NCBI RefSeq assembly: GCF_024171725.1
Contig: NZ_JAMTCG010000005.1
Coordinates: 372,001 to 436,000, forward strand
From: Williamsia serinedens
Lineage (GTDB): Bacteria; Actinomycetota; Actinomycetes; Mycobacteriales; Mycobacteriaceae
DNA: 64,000 nt
Reading direction: 5' to 3'
This document shows, one piece after another, positions 50,808-59,328 of the stretch (within the stretch, counting starts at the first letter, position 1; every line of letters starts with the position of its first letter). A model generated the notes under the pieces. That model worked only from the letters and a program-made list of their open reading frames with translations. It was not told the DNA's origin and searched no databases. A program made the translations under genes and the position numbers.

Positions 50808-52303
50808 GTCTCCGCGACCGGGGACGGGGCGGCGGCGGGCTGCGTCGTGCTGCTCCCGATCCCGTGCGCCGTCTTCTCCCAGTACGACGGGTTGCGGAGC
50901 AGTTGCCAGGTCCCCTTGACCGCGGCGATGCCCATCAGGACCCAGTAGAAGGGCACGATGAGCGCAGGCCAGAACAACTCGGGCCTGTCGTCCTCGCGGA
51001 TGGCGATCAGCGTCATGTACACGGTCGCGGCGTTGCCCAGGATCATCGAGACCAGCGAGGGGTAGTAGATCGCCGGGGGCAGGATCTCGGTGATCTCGGT
51101 GGGCTGACCGAGGATCCAGACGATCAGCATGAACCAGAACGCGACGTTCAGGCATGCGATGAGCGGAGTCCCGGCGAAGAGCGTCGCCAACCGGAACGTC
51201 CCGACCGGTCCGAGGGTGCGCATCACGCTCACCGGTGTGCGCATGTGCACCAGGAACGTCTGGAGATAGCCCTTGTACCACCGCGATCGTTGGCGGATCC
51301 AGTTGATCGCGTCGATGTTCGCCTCCTCCCAGGTGGTGGAGTCGAGCACCGCCGTCCTCATGCCGTGCACCGCGATCCGGATGCCGAGGTCGGCGTCCTC
51401 GGTGACGTTGAACGGGTCCCACGCCCCGATCTCGTCGAGGACCCGCCGACGGAGGTGATTGGACGTGCCGCCCAACGGGATCGGCGACCGGCTCGCCATC
51501 AGGCCCGGCAGGAGGAACCCGAACCAGAGCCCGTAGTCGGCGGTGAACCACGCGGTCAGCACGTTGTCGCCGGAGTTGTGGAAGTCCAGCCGGGCCTGCA
51601 CGCAGGCGACGTCGTCGTCGAGCTCGGTGAAGGCGACGGCGACGCGTCGCAACTGCAGCGGGTCGGGGACGTCCTCGGCGTCGTAGATGGTGACGATGTC
51701 GCCGGTGGCGAAATGCAACCCGAAGTTGCACGCCTTGGGTTTGGTGCGCGGCTGCGCGGCCGGGACGAGCAGCACGGTCACGGCGCCGCTGCTGATCACG
51801 TCGGCCGCCGCGGTGATCGTGGCCTCGTCGTCCTCCTCGAGGAGCAGGAGCACCTGGAGCTTCTCGCGGGGGTAGCGCAGCGACTCCATCGCCGCGACCA
51901 GCCCACCGACGACCTCGGGTTCGTCGTAGGCGGGCACCAGGACCGTGTAGTTCGGGAGGTCGTCGTCGGCGAGGGCCAGGGCGGTCTCGTCGGACACGCG
52001 GATCGGCCCGCCGGCCAGTCCCCGCCGGAACAGGACGATGCGGTCGATGATCGTGGCGACGTAGGAGAACGTCGCGATGCCGGCGAGCGCGGTGAGGGTG
52101 GCGGTGGTCGCGAGCACAAGTCCCGCCACGACGAGCACCGTGACCACGACGAGAGTCCACTTCTGCCACGGCACGAACGCCACCGAAGCGGACAGATGGG
52201 GCCGCCCGACGCGGATGCCGTCGATGGAGTCCGTGAGCGCTTCGTCGACGGTGAGGCCGTCCGCGGTGGGCGGCATCGGGACCGCGCGGGGATCGCTGCT
52301 CAC
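50804..52303 (-). CDS. BcsA-like processive family-2 glycosyltransferase
   Basis: A 499-residue GT2 enzyme with two N-terminal helices, a cytosolic catalytic domain and C-terminal helices. The processive D,D,D,Q-x-x-R-W set is present: LVPAYDEPEVVGG, IYDAEDVPDPLQL, FNVTEDADLGIRI and WIRQRSRWYKGYL, plus the gating-type TWEEANIDAINW. This is the arrangement of cellulose and related beta-glucan synthases. There is no PilZ domain, so direct cyclic di-GMP control is not expected. GTG overlaps the upstream stop (GTGA). The product is inferred to be a beta-linked exopolysaccharide. Confidence 0.88.
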   Translation of the reverse strand: MSSDPRAVPMPPTADGLTVDEALTDSIDGIRVGRPHLSASVAFVPWQKWTLVVVTVLVVAGLVLATTATLTALAGIATFSYVATIIDRIVLFRRGLAGGPIRVSDETALALADDDLPNYTVLVPAYDEPEVVGGLVAAMESLRYPREKLQVLLLLEEDDEATITAAADVISSGAVTVLLVPAAQPRTKPKACNFGLHFATGDIVTIYDAEDVPDPLQLRRVAVAFTELDDDVACVQARLDFHNSGDNVLTAWFTADYGLWFGFLLPGLMASRSPIPLGGTSNHLRRRVLDEIGAWDPFNVTEDADLGIRIAVHGMRTAVLDSTTWEEANIDAINWIRQRSRWYKGYLQTFLVHMRTPVSVMRTLGPVGTFRLATLFAGTPLIACLNVAFWFMLIVWILGQPTEITEILPPAIYYPSLVSMILGNAATVYMTLIAIREDDRPELFWPALIVPFYWVLMGIAAVKGTWQLLRNPSYWEKTAHGIGSSTTQPAAAPSPVAET

Positions 52304-53871
52304 CGATCGGCCGCCTGTCGCGACGCGGCGGTGGCCACCTGCTGACGGACCATGGATCGTGCTGCTGCGGTGAGCATCTCGCGATCCTTGAACTCCGGGC
52401 GCTCGTCCCGGACGATCGCGTCACCCCGCAGCAGGATGGCGAGGAAGTCGCCGGCGGTGGAGAAGGGTGTGAGACGAGGGGTCGGGAACGGGGCACCGTC
52501 GCGGTGGTCGTCGACGGCGAGCAGCTGGATGCTCTGGGCGACCGGTCCGTCACTCCACCTCCACGTCAGCCGCGTGTACGTGAGGTAGCGCTTGTCGTCG
52601 ACGAGGGTGCCCAGCTGCCCGGTCACCCCGTCCCCCAACGGCACCGGGACGGCGGCGCTCATCCGCACGCCGGAGAGGTCGTAGACCATGTAGACGGGGT
52701 AGACCGAGAGCAGGATCGGTCGTCGGGTCGTGATGGTGTCGGCGACGATGACGCGACGCCGGCCCTCGAGGTCCCATGCGGGGTCGGAGAACCGTGCGAC
52801 CAGGCGTTGTCGCGTCATCGACCCACCCTTGCCGTAGAGCCGTCCGGCGAAGTCGTACCGCGTGAGGGCGGTCTGGTCCCACAGGTCGGGGACGACGGGG
52901 GGTCCGGTGGTCTGCAGGCCGGCGATCACCGGCCGCGGCGGTCGGATGTTGCCGCTGGGAACGGTGACGACGGCGATGGCCGCGGTGGCGACGAGGAGCG
53001 TCAGGACGACACGCCACGACCCCGATGCGACGACGCGTCGCGCCGGCATCCGGACGAGGTTGTTCGTGACGCCGAAGCGACGCACGTCGTCGATGTAGAG
53101 GGCGACACCCGAGGTGAGTCCCGCGACGAAAGCGGGCCCCGCGATGACCAGGGCCGGCGAGGTGTCCGGTGCGAGCATCCTCATGACGACCAGGGCCATC
53201 GCCCCTGCGCCGCCGGCGGTCACGGTCCCGATGGCGACGCGGGATGCGTTGCGGCCGGCCGCGAGTGCCGCGGACGCGACGGCGATCCCGATGATGACCG
53301 TCGACGCGGACGCCGCCGTACCGCCGAGGAGCAGTGTGAGCAGACGGATGGGGAAGGGGAACGTCGCGAGCAGGATCAGCCACGAGCCCCGGTGGCGCAG
53401 GGTCGGCCGGGTGCCGAACAGCAGCACGCACGACCCCAGCAGGAACATCCACAGCGCCAACAGATCGAGATGCAGTGTCAGGTACACGTCGGAGAACCGG
53501 GCGACCAGCTTGTACTGCACGACCCAGGCCAGTGCCAGCAGGATGACGCCGACGATCCCATCGCTCTGCCTGTCGTGGATGGGGAGCTGTGCGTGGTCTC
53601 GGGCGAGCACACCCATCGACACCATGATCGCGCCGCAGATCGCGATCGGTTGGTAGACCATGAGATTGCCGGTCGCCATCTCGCGCGCGACCGCTGCCAG
53701 GGTGGAATGGAACGCGATGCCGGTGGCCGCGAGGATCACCACCCAGCGCACGACCATGGTGGCCATGGCACGGCGCGCGTCGAACGTGGGCGTCGACGTG
53801 ATCGTTACGGCTGGGGGCTGCTCCTGCGGTGGTGGTACGCCGACAGCGGCAGGAGTGTCGAGGCTGGTCAT
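52300..53871 (-). CDS. Polytopic membrane protein of the cellulose-like operon
   Basis: A 523-residue protein with about ten membrane helices (residues 37-350) and an extracytoplasmic C-terminal domain of about 170 residues (RYDFAGRLYGKGGSMTRQRL ... GDAIVRDERPEFKDRE). Part of the helical region (RHRGSWLILLATFPFPIRLL) faintly recalls exosortases and the C-terminus their EpsI-type partner, but no catalytic cysteine is apparent, so this is only a suggestion. ATGA and GTGA overlaps tie it to the BcsB-like and BcsA-like genes. It may be a scaffold or export component. Confidence 0.65.
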   Translation of the reverse strand: MTSLDTPAAVGVPPPQEQPPAVTITSTPTFDARRAMATMVVRWVVILAATGIAFHSTLAAVAREMATGNLMVYQPIAICGAIMVSMGVLARDHAQLPIHDRQSDGIVGVILLALAWVVQYKLVARFSDVYLTLHLDLLALWMFLLGSCVLLFGTRPTLRHRGSWLILLATFPFPIRLLTLLLGGTAASASTVIIGIAVASAALAAGRNASRVAIGTVTAGGAGAMALVVMRMLAPDTSPALVIAGPAFVAGLTSGVALYIDDVRRFGVTNNLVRMPARRVVASGSWRVVLTLLVATAAIAVVTVPSGNIRPPRPVIAGLQTTGPPVVPDLWDQTALTRYDFAGRLYGKGGSMTRQRLVARFSDPAWDLEGRRRVIVADTITTRRPILLSVYPVYMVYDLSGVRMSAAVPVPLGDGVTGQLGTLVDDKRYLTYTRLTWRWSDGPVAQSIQLLAVDDHRDGAPFPTPRLTPFSTAGDFLAILLRGDAIVRDERPEFKDREMLTAAARSMVRQQVATAASRQAADR

Positions 53872-55805
53872 CGCTCGCCCCGACGGCGCACCCGACGCCA
53901 CACGAACCACGCCGCCCCGGCGACGACGAGGACGGCGGCGACGGAGCCGGCCGTCGCCACGATGACGCCCGAGTCGCTCCCACCGCCGGTGTCGGCGGCG
54001 GTGGTGTCCGTCGAGTCCGGTTGTGGGACGAGGACCGGTGTCCGGTCGTCGACAGCCAGCAGGGCGGCTCCGTCGAGGTTCGACCAGCGGCGCGGGTCGG
54101 CCGTGAGCCATCGCAGCACGGCGTCGAGCTGCGCGGGGTTGCCGTTCGACGACGCCACCAGGACGCTGCGACCGTTGCTGCGCGTGACCTGCAGCGCACC
54201 CAGCTTCACCGTCGGGCTGAGCGTCAACGACTGGCGTCGGCCGGCCTGCGCGTTCGCGGCGAGGGGATCGAGGGTGACCACGTCACCGCGGGCGCTGACG
54301 GGCAGGGTCGGGATGTCCCGCGCCGAACCGTCGGCGTCGATGATGACCGCGGGCGTGGACGAGGCCCGGGCCTCGTCGATCGGGACGACGTCGACCCCCA
54401 GCGGGGTGACCGTGAGGCTCTGCAGGCCCGCGGCGATGGTGACCGCCCGCGAGACGTCGGCGAGATCGCCACGTGTCCAGGCGAACTGGGCCCGGGGTTG
54501 CAGAGCCTGCGGCATGGATCCCAGTCCGGTGGGGATGGGCGGGTCGGCGCGGGTGAACTGGACCGGTGCCGTCGGGTCCAGCGAGATCGAGACACGTTGC
54601 GCCTGGCCGCATCCGCCTTGGTCGTCGCCGCGCTCGAGGGACACGGTGACGTCGAGGTAGCGGCGGAGGAGTCGGTCGGGGACGTCGACCCACCGGTCGA
54701 TGCTGCCCGACGCGGCGGTGGGCCACGACGCGATCGTCGTCGTCCCGGTCCGCACCACGATTCGTCCGCCGCCGTTCGACGGCAGTGGTGTGTAGGTGCC
54801 GCGGACCTCGAAGCGCACGTCGTGGGCGGGACCGCCGAGGCGCGTCTGGTCGATGCCGAACCCGATGACCGCGCGTCCGGTCCCGCTCGCCTCGCTCTCG
54901 CCGACACCGAGATCGGCCAGGGTGCGGACGGTGGGGGTGATCTGCGGGGCCGTTGCCGACTGGCCGGCGATGGCGGCCGACGCCACCGCGACGGTCGACA
55001 TCTGCGAGGTGATCAGCTGCGCCTGGGCGAGCAGGTCGCTGCCGCGGCCACCGATCTGCAGGTAGGGCCCGAAGGCGCCGGTGCGCAGCGCGGTTCCGCG
55101 GGCTGCGCTCTCGGCGAGCATGATCTGCCGCACCGTCGGGTCCTGCGCGACGTCGGGCGCGCCGGACGCGGGCAGCGCCCGGGTGCGGACGGCGATGGGT
55201 GTGGGCTTGTAGCGCCCGACGACAGCGGTGGCGAGGTTGATCGCCGCCGACGCCTCGGTCGGTGACGGCGTGGAGGGTATGAAGAGATCGATCGCGGTGA
55301 GCACCGGCGGGAGGAAGTCGGCGACGGTCGCGGGCACGGTTGGATTCCCGGTGTACGCGACCGTCATCCCGACGACTCGGAACGGCGTATCGGGGTCGAA
55401 GCGGCAGGTGCCCTCTCCGGTGAGATCGGTCCGCAGGGTGATGTCGGCGGCGTTGTCGGTGACCGGGATCCCCGCGAGACTCCACCGGACCGGTTGGGAC
55501 GGGTCGGACCCGAGGACCACCCGTGACAGGAACCGGTCGCCGCTGTAGGCGTCGACGGTGCCGGCGGTCACGCCCGGCGGCAGCTGCGCGGTGCCGCGGA
55601 GTTCAGTGGGAAGGGTGCCCGGGTCGACGGGGACGGTGAGGCTGTACTGGGCCTGTGGGGAGTCGAACTGCGCGGTCGACGCTGTCCCGACGGCGGAGAG
55701 CGGCTGGGGGGCGATGGGGTCCGACGGCGCGGCGAGGGCCGGTCCCGCGGTGACGATCAGTGCGGCTGCAGCCGAGACCACACCCAGAAGCCGTGACCAG
55801 ACCAC
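53868..55805 (-). CDS. BcsB-like extracytoplasmic subunit
   Basis: A 645-residue protein with a signal peptide (from GTG 55805, cleavage near ALAAP), a large beta-rich extracytoplasmic region and a C-terminal membrane anchor (GSVAAVLVVAGAAWFVWRRV). The pattern DVTVSLERGDDQGGCG, jelly-roll-like repeats, and the late SNGRSVLVASSNGNPAQLDA with VLRWLTADPRRWSNLDGAAL correspond to BcsB of cellulose synthase. It is first in the operon and should sit over the BcsA-like pore. A start at 55874 would destroy the signal peptide, so I use 55805. Confidence 0.75.
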   Translation of the reverse strand: MVWSRLLGVVSAAAALIVTAGPALAAPSDPIAPQPLSAVGTASTAQFDSPQAQYSLTVPVDPGTLPTELRGTAQLPPGVTAGTVDAYSGDRFLSRVVLGSDPSQPVRWSLAGIPVTDNAADITLRTDLTGEGTCRFDPDTPFRVVGMTVAYTGNPTVPATVADFLPPVLTAIDLFIPSTPSPTEASAAINLATAVVGRYKPTPIAVRTRALPASGAPDVAQDPTVRQIMLAESAARGTALRTGAFGPYLQIGGRGSDLLAQAQLITSQMSTVAVASAAIAGQSATAPQITPTVRTLADLGVGESEASGTGRAVIGFGIDQTRLGGPAHDVRFEVRGTYTPLPSNGGGRIVVRTGTTTIASWPTAASGSIDRWVDVPDRLLRRYLDVTVSLERGDDQGGCGQAQRVSISLDPTAPVQFTRADPPIPTGLGSMPQALQPRAQFAWTRGDLADVSRAVTIAAGLQSLTVTPLGVDVVPIDEARASSTPAVIIDADGSARDIPTLPVSARGDVVTLDPLAANAQAGRRQSLTLSPTVKLGALQVTRSNGRSVLVASSNGNPAQLDAVLRWLTADPRRWSNLDGAALLAVDDRTPVLVPQPDSTDTTAADTGGGSDSGVIVATAGSVAAVLVVAGAAWFVWRRVRRRGER

Positions 55806-56460
55806 CAGGTCCCCATTTCTCGATTGCACATCAAAACTTCGACAAGCCGCACAACAGTGCAAGTAATACACCACGGGTGCCGAGTCGGTGGCCTTACCGA
55901 TGGGTCAGTTCGTGCTGTATCGCATTGGGGGGGCGAGGATTCCGCACACTACAAGCAATCGGGATGACAACTGACAAATGTGGTGATGTGAATTCAATTC
56001 GGCTGGCGGCTGGAATGCGTCGACCGCATCGGGCCGATTCGATCGGCGCCGCCACGCGACAACGTTCGCGGCGAGAAGGAGTTGGGGTCCGAAACGATTC
56101 TGAACAGACTGTCCAGATTGGTCACACAAAGAACCGGATCTCTATGTCGAATGACTCGCGCGTGCCGTAGCTTTCATCGTGCAGGCGGCACGGGCCGCGG
56201 ACTCGCCCCCCCAGCACCAGAGCCCATCGACCCCTACAAGCGCCCCCTATGGCGCGTCGTGGAAACCCCCGGTCCGATTTCATCCCCCTGGCTCGGATCG
56301 GGGGCAGGGCGGTCCCACACCTTCGCCCGCGCTCTCGTTCCGCCAACCTTCGACTGCGATTCCTCGACTGTCGAAGGTGCCAACTGGAAGGGGGCGTGTG
56401 TGAAGCTCGGCGTGCCTGTTGAGAAGCGCCTCGTGGCAACCGCTTCGATGAATCTGCAGG

Positions 56461-56959
56461 TTACAGAATTATGTCGAACAGGGCGTGGTCGTTCGCGTCG
56501 TCGGTCCGACGATGGCCGCCGATCAGCGCGACCGCCTCGCGCAGGGTCGTGTCCCTCCAGCCATCGACCCCGGGGTCGTACCGCACGACCCCGATGGCGT
56601 CGGCCGATTCCGGGAGCGGGCCCGCACCGGATACGAGCAGGACGACGGGTATCTGGTGGCTGTGCGCCAAGGCCAGCGCGTAGCAACCTGCGCGTCCGGT
56701 TCTCTCGAATCGCCAGCGCATCGGCGCCTCTGACGACGTCACTCAGCGTCGAGAGGGTCATCTGCGCAAGATCGGACTCGGGGTGAGTGTCGACAATCCA
56801 GTCCGGAACCCCGTCCTGGCCGGTCCGCGAGACGCCGTACTCCGACCAGCGTCGACGTCGGTCACCGATCGGCGGCCCGTCATCGGGCGCGATGAGACGT
56901 ATGCGACGTGCCGTGGGCGTCTGAGCCAGGGACGCGAAACTCATCCCCAAATCGTGCAT
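56461..56959 (-). pseudogene. Frameshifted nucleotide-binding-like protein gene
   Basis: From ATG 56959 one frame reads ARRIRLIAPDDGPPIGDRRR, DWIVDTHPESDLAQMTLSTL and VVRGADALAIRENR. Near base 56700 protein-like sequence continues in another frame as GRAGCYALALAHSHQIPVVL, SADAIGVVRYDPGVDGWRD and TLREAVALIGG. Joined, the two give a plausible 165-residue Rossmann-like protein similar in pattern to nucleoside deoxyribosyltransferase or TIR-like folds. One extra base, or two missing, accounts for the break. The family is not certain. Confidence 0.4.
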
Positions 56960-57089
56960 CGTAAAGATTATTCGGCGGGACGATTCGCCGGACTTTGTGT
57001 AGCGACACGTTGATGCTGAACCGGCGGTACATTCCCTGCAATATCGGGCCCGTCGGCCTGATCGGGCTGTGTCTGAGGAGGAGGGCGCC

Positions 57090-57182
57090 ATGGCGCGGTG
57101 TCGGACGTTCTGCGGCACGGTGGTCACCGGTGCGCAGGTCCCCGTAGGCATCTTGTTCTTCCTCGCGAAACGAGCAAGGTGA
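57090..57182 (+). CDS. Possible 30-residue protein
   Basis: ATG at 57090 is preceded by a very strong purine run, GAGGAGGAGGGCGCC. The 30 codons give a short protein with a hydrophobic centre and basic end (VPVGILFFLAKRAR), ending TGA at 57182, 48 bp before the FkbM-type gene. It could be a leader peptide or small membrane protein; chance is also possible. Confidence 0.3.
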   Translation: MARCRTFCGTVVTGAQVPVGILFFLAKRAR

Positions 57183-57230
57183 TGGTGAAAGCGGGCTCGG
57201 TTTGTCGTCCATGAGGCGTGGGAGTGATGG

Positions 57231-57956
57231 ATGAACAAGGCATCAAAGCTGCTACGAATCCTGCGCGTGCCTGAATACCGGACTGCATTGCAGCGACACC
57301 GCGTCGCAGCTGCGGTCGAACACGCGGCGGTGCTGAGCGCCCTGGACGTCTCGTCGGTGGTCGATGTCGGGGGCAATCGAGGTCAATTCGCGCTCTTCGC
57401 CACACACGCTTTTCCGTCGGCCACGATCACTTCGTTCGAACCGTTGGCCGGCCCTGCCGGCACGTTCGCGGCGCTGTTCCGCGAGCACAGCCGGGTGACA
57501 CTGCATCAAGTCGCTCTGGGCGCCGAGGCCGGATCGGCGACGATGCACGTGTCCGGACACGACGATTCGTCATCTCTGCTTCCGATATCCGACCATCAGA
57601 ACGAACTGTTCCCGGGAACCGCCGAGGTCGCGACCGAAGCGGTGACGGTAGGCGTTCTCGCCGACTTCGTGGATACCGCCTCTTTCGACGGGCCTGCGCT
57701 ACTGAAACTCGATGTACAAGGGTTCGAACTGGAGGTACTTCGCGGCTGCGAATCAGAATTGGGGTCCTTTGACTACGTCTGCGCTGAGGGATCGTTCACC
57801 GAGCTGTACGAGGGTCAAGCTCTGGCGCCGCAGATCATCGACTGGCTCGACGACCGCGGTTTCTCGTTGACGACCGTCTACGGCCCGGTGGCCGACGACA
57901 TCGGCCGGCTGATTCAGGCTGACATGCTGTTCACTGCACGAGATCGCCTCTCGTAG
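57231..57956 (+). CDS. FkbM-family methyltransferase
   Basis: A 241-residue SAM-dependent methyltransferase: SAM-binding loop VVDVGGNRGQFALFA (about residues 43-57), acidic strand ITSFEPLAGP, and the FkbM motif LLKLDVQGFELEVLRGCE near 162. FkbM enzymes O-methylate sugars in polysaccharides and glycolipids. It opens the polysaccharide cluster and is followed after two bases by a glycosyltransferase. Confidence 0.88.
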   Translation: MNKASKLLRILRVPEYRTALQRHRVAAAVEHAAVLSALDVSSVVDVGGNRGQFALFATHAFPSATITSFEPLAGPAGTFAALFREHSRVTLHQVALGAEAGSATMHVSGHDDSSSLLPISDHQNELFPGTAEVATEAVTVGVLADFVDTASFDGPALLKLDVQGFELEVLRGCESELGSFDYVCAEGSFTELYEGQALAPQIIDWLDDRGFSLTTVYGPVADDIGRLIQADMLFTARDRLS

Positions 57957-57958
57957 CC

Positions 57959-59092
57959 ATGAGAATCCTGCACGTGGTCACGTTGGTGTCGCCGGACGGT
58001 GCCTTTGGCGGACCAGTGAGAGTGGCTCTCAATCTCGCAGTGGGACTTCAGGAATCCGGACATGACGTGGTGATTGCGGGTGCGTGTCGTGGTTTCGACA
58101 AGCGGCCCGAACACCTGGACGGTGTTTCCGCGAAGTTGTTTAAGGCGGTGCATTTCTCGCCCGGGATCTCGTTCGCGGGCGTCTCCGCGCCTGGCTTGAT
58201 GAGGTGGCTACACCGGAACCTGGTCACATTCGACGTGGTGCATGTTCATCTCGGCCGAGACCTTGTGACACTGCCGACGGCGCGGATGGCGCTCAAGCGG
58301 GGCGTTCCGTTGATCGCGCAGACCCACGGGATGATCGTTCCGATCGCCAACCCGATCGCCCGATTCCTCGACGTCGTGAGCGTCAAGGACACGTTGCGAC
58401 GCGCGTCGACGGTGCTCCATCTCAGCGCAGAGGAATCGGCGGAATTGCGGCAACTGACGCCGCTCACGAACTTGTGCGAGTTGCCGAACGGTGTCCCGAC
58501 CGCCGCGTTCGACGATGTGGAGCGTGCGGACCCGCCCGAGATTATCTTCATGGCGCGAGTGCACCCCCGGAAGCGTCCGGAGTTGTTCGTGAGGGCGGCC
58601 ATCGAGCTGATCAGAGAAGGTTCGAGAGCGCGTTTCACGATTGTCGGACCGGACGGTGGGGCTTTTGGCGCGGTGGAGCGGTTGATCGACGAGTCACCGC
58701 TGACATCGGCCCAGCGCAGTGCGCTCGTCGTGGAACCGGCTCTCGATCACGACGCCGCCCTGCGTCGACTCGCGGCTGCACGTGCGTTCGTCCTGCCGTC
58801 GTATCGCGAGCCGTTCGCGATGACGATCCTGGAGGCGATGTCGGTGGGAACACCGGTCATCGTCGGCCAGGGTGGGGGCTTGAGTTCGTTCGTGGATACG
58901 TCGGGCGCAGGGATGGTCGTCGACGGGTCGGTCGACCAGTTGGTGGAAGCGATGCGCGTACTCATCTCGCGGGGTGAGGACGCGCAGAGGATGGGCGAGG
59001 CCGGCCGAGCCGCGGTCCACGAGACGTACGGGATGTCCTCTGTGGTGTCACGTGTGCAGCGCATCTACGACGACGCCCTGGAGCGGCGCTGA
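57959..59092 (+). CDS. Family-4 glycosyltransferase
   Basis: A 377-residue GT-B retaining glycosyltransferase. N-terminal MRILHVVTLVSPDGAFGGPV has the GT4 acceptor-side glycine pattern; the donor-binding half has IIFMARVHPRKRPELFVRAA, FTIVGPDGG and the EX7E motif in SYREPFAMTILEAMSVGTPV. It adds a sugar from an NDP donor during repeat-unit assembly on the cytosolic face. Specificity not readable. Confidence 0.88.
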   Translation: MRILHVVTLVSPDGAFGGPVRVALNLAVGLQESGHDVVIAGACRGFDKRPEHLDGVSAKLFKAVHFSPGISFAGVSAPGLMRWLHRNLVTFDVVHVHLGRDLVTLPTARMALKRGVPLIAQTHGMIVPIANPIARFLDVVSVKDTLRRASTVLHLSAEESAELRQLTPLTNLCELPNGVPTAAFDDVERADPPEIIFMARVHPRKRPELFVRAAIELIREGSRARFTIVGPDGGAFGAVERLIDESPLTSAQRSALVVEPALDHDAALRRLAAARAFVLPSYREPFAMTILEAMSVGTPVIVGQGGGLSSFVDTSGAGMVVDGSVDQLVEAMRVLISRGEDAQRMGEAGRAAVHETYGMSSVVSRVQRIYDDALERR

Positions 59093-59328
59093 CGATCAGT
59101 GCTCGCACTGCAATGCGCAACCCGCGACGACAGTTTCTGCGAATTCTTCTGTACGGCAATGGACGTCACTTGCCCGTCCAGTCGACTCGAAGCGCGGCCA
59201 GGGAACTTCTGAGCGCGCAGCTCGCTCGCTGCCCGCGCGGGGTCCCCTGATCAACCGATAACCGATGAGGCGAAAGGAGTGCGCGATGCGCAACGTCAAA
59301 TATAGTAAGCACACGTGAGTTAACGAGA

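Larger units (their letters stand above)
55806..57230. other. Long spacer with decayed coding sequence
   Basis: This 1.4-kb stretch separates two polysaccharide loci. It is less GC-rich in parts (55840-55990). It contains a frameshifted gene remnant (56461-56959), a possible 30-codon gene (57090-57182) and the promoter of the bcsB-like operon near 55810-55900. I see nothing convincing in 55990-56460. It may mark the edge of a horizontally exchanged polysaccharide island. Confidence 0.5.

Noticed and set aside
49119-52553. Single 1144-residue protein
   Set aside because: Only the C-terminal 562 residues are protein-like; the rest is the antisense frame of the BcsA-like gene. The true start is the GTGA overlap at 50807.
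56122-56439. 105-residue minus-strand gene
   Set aside because: No ribosome site or recognisable fold, Arg-rich shadow-like composition, and frames on both strands are equally open.
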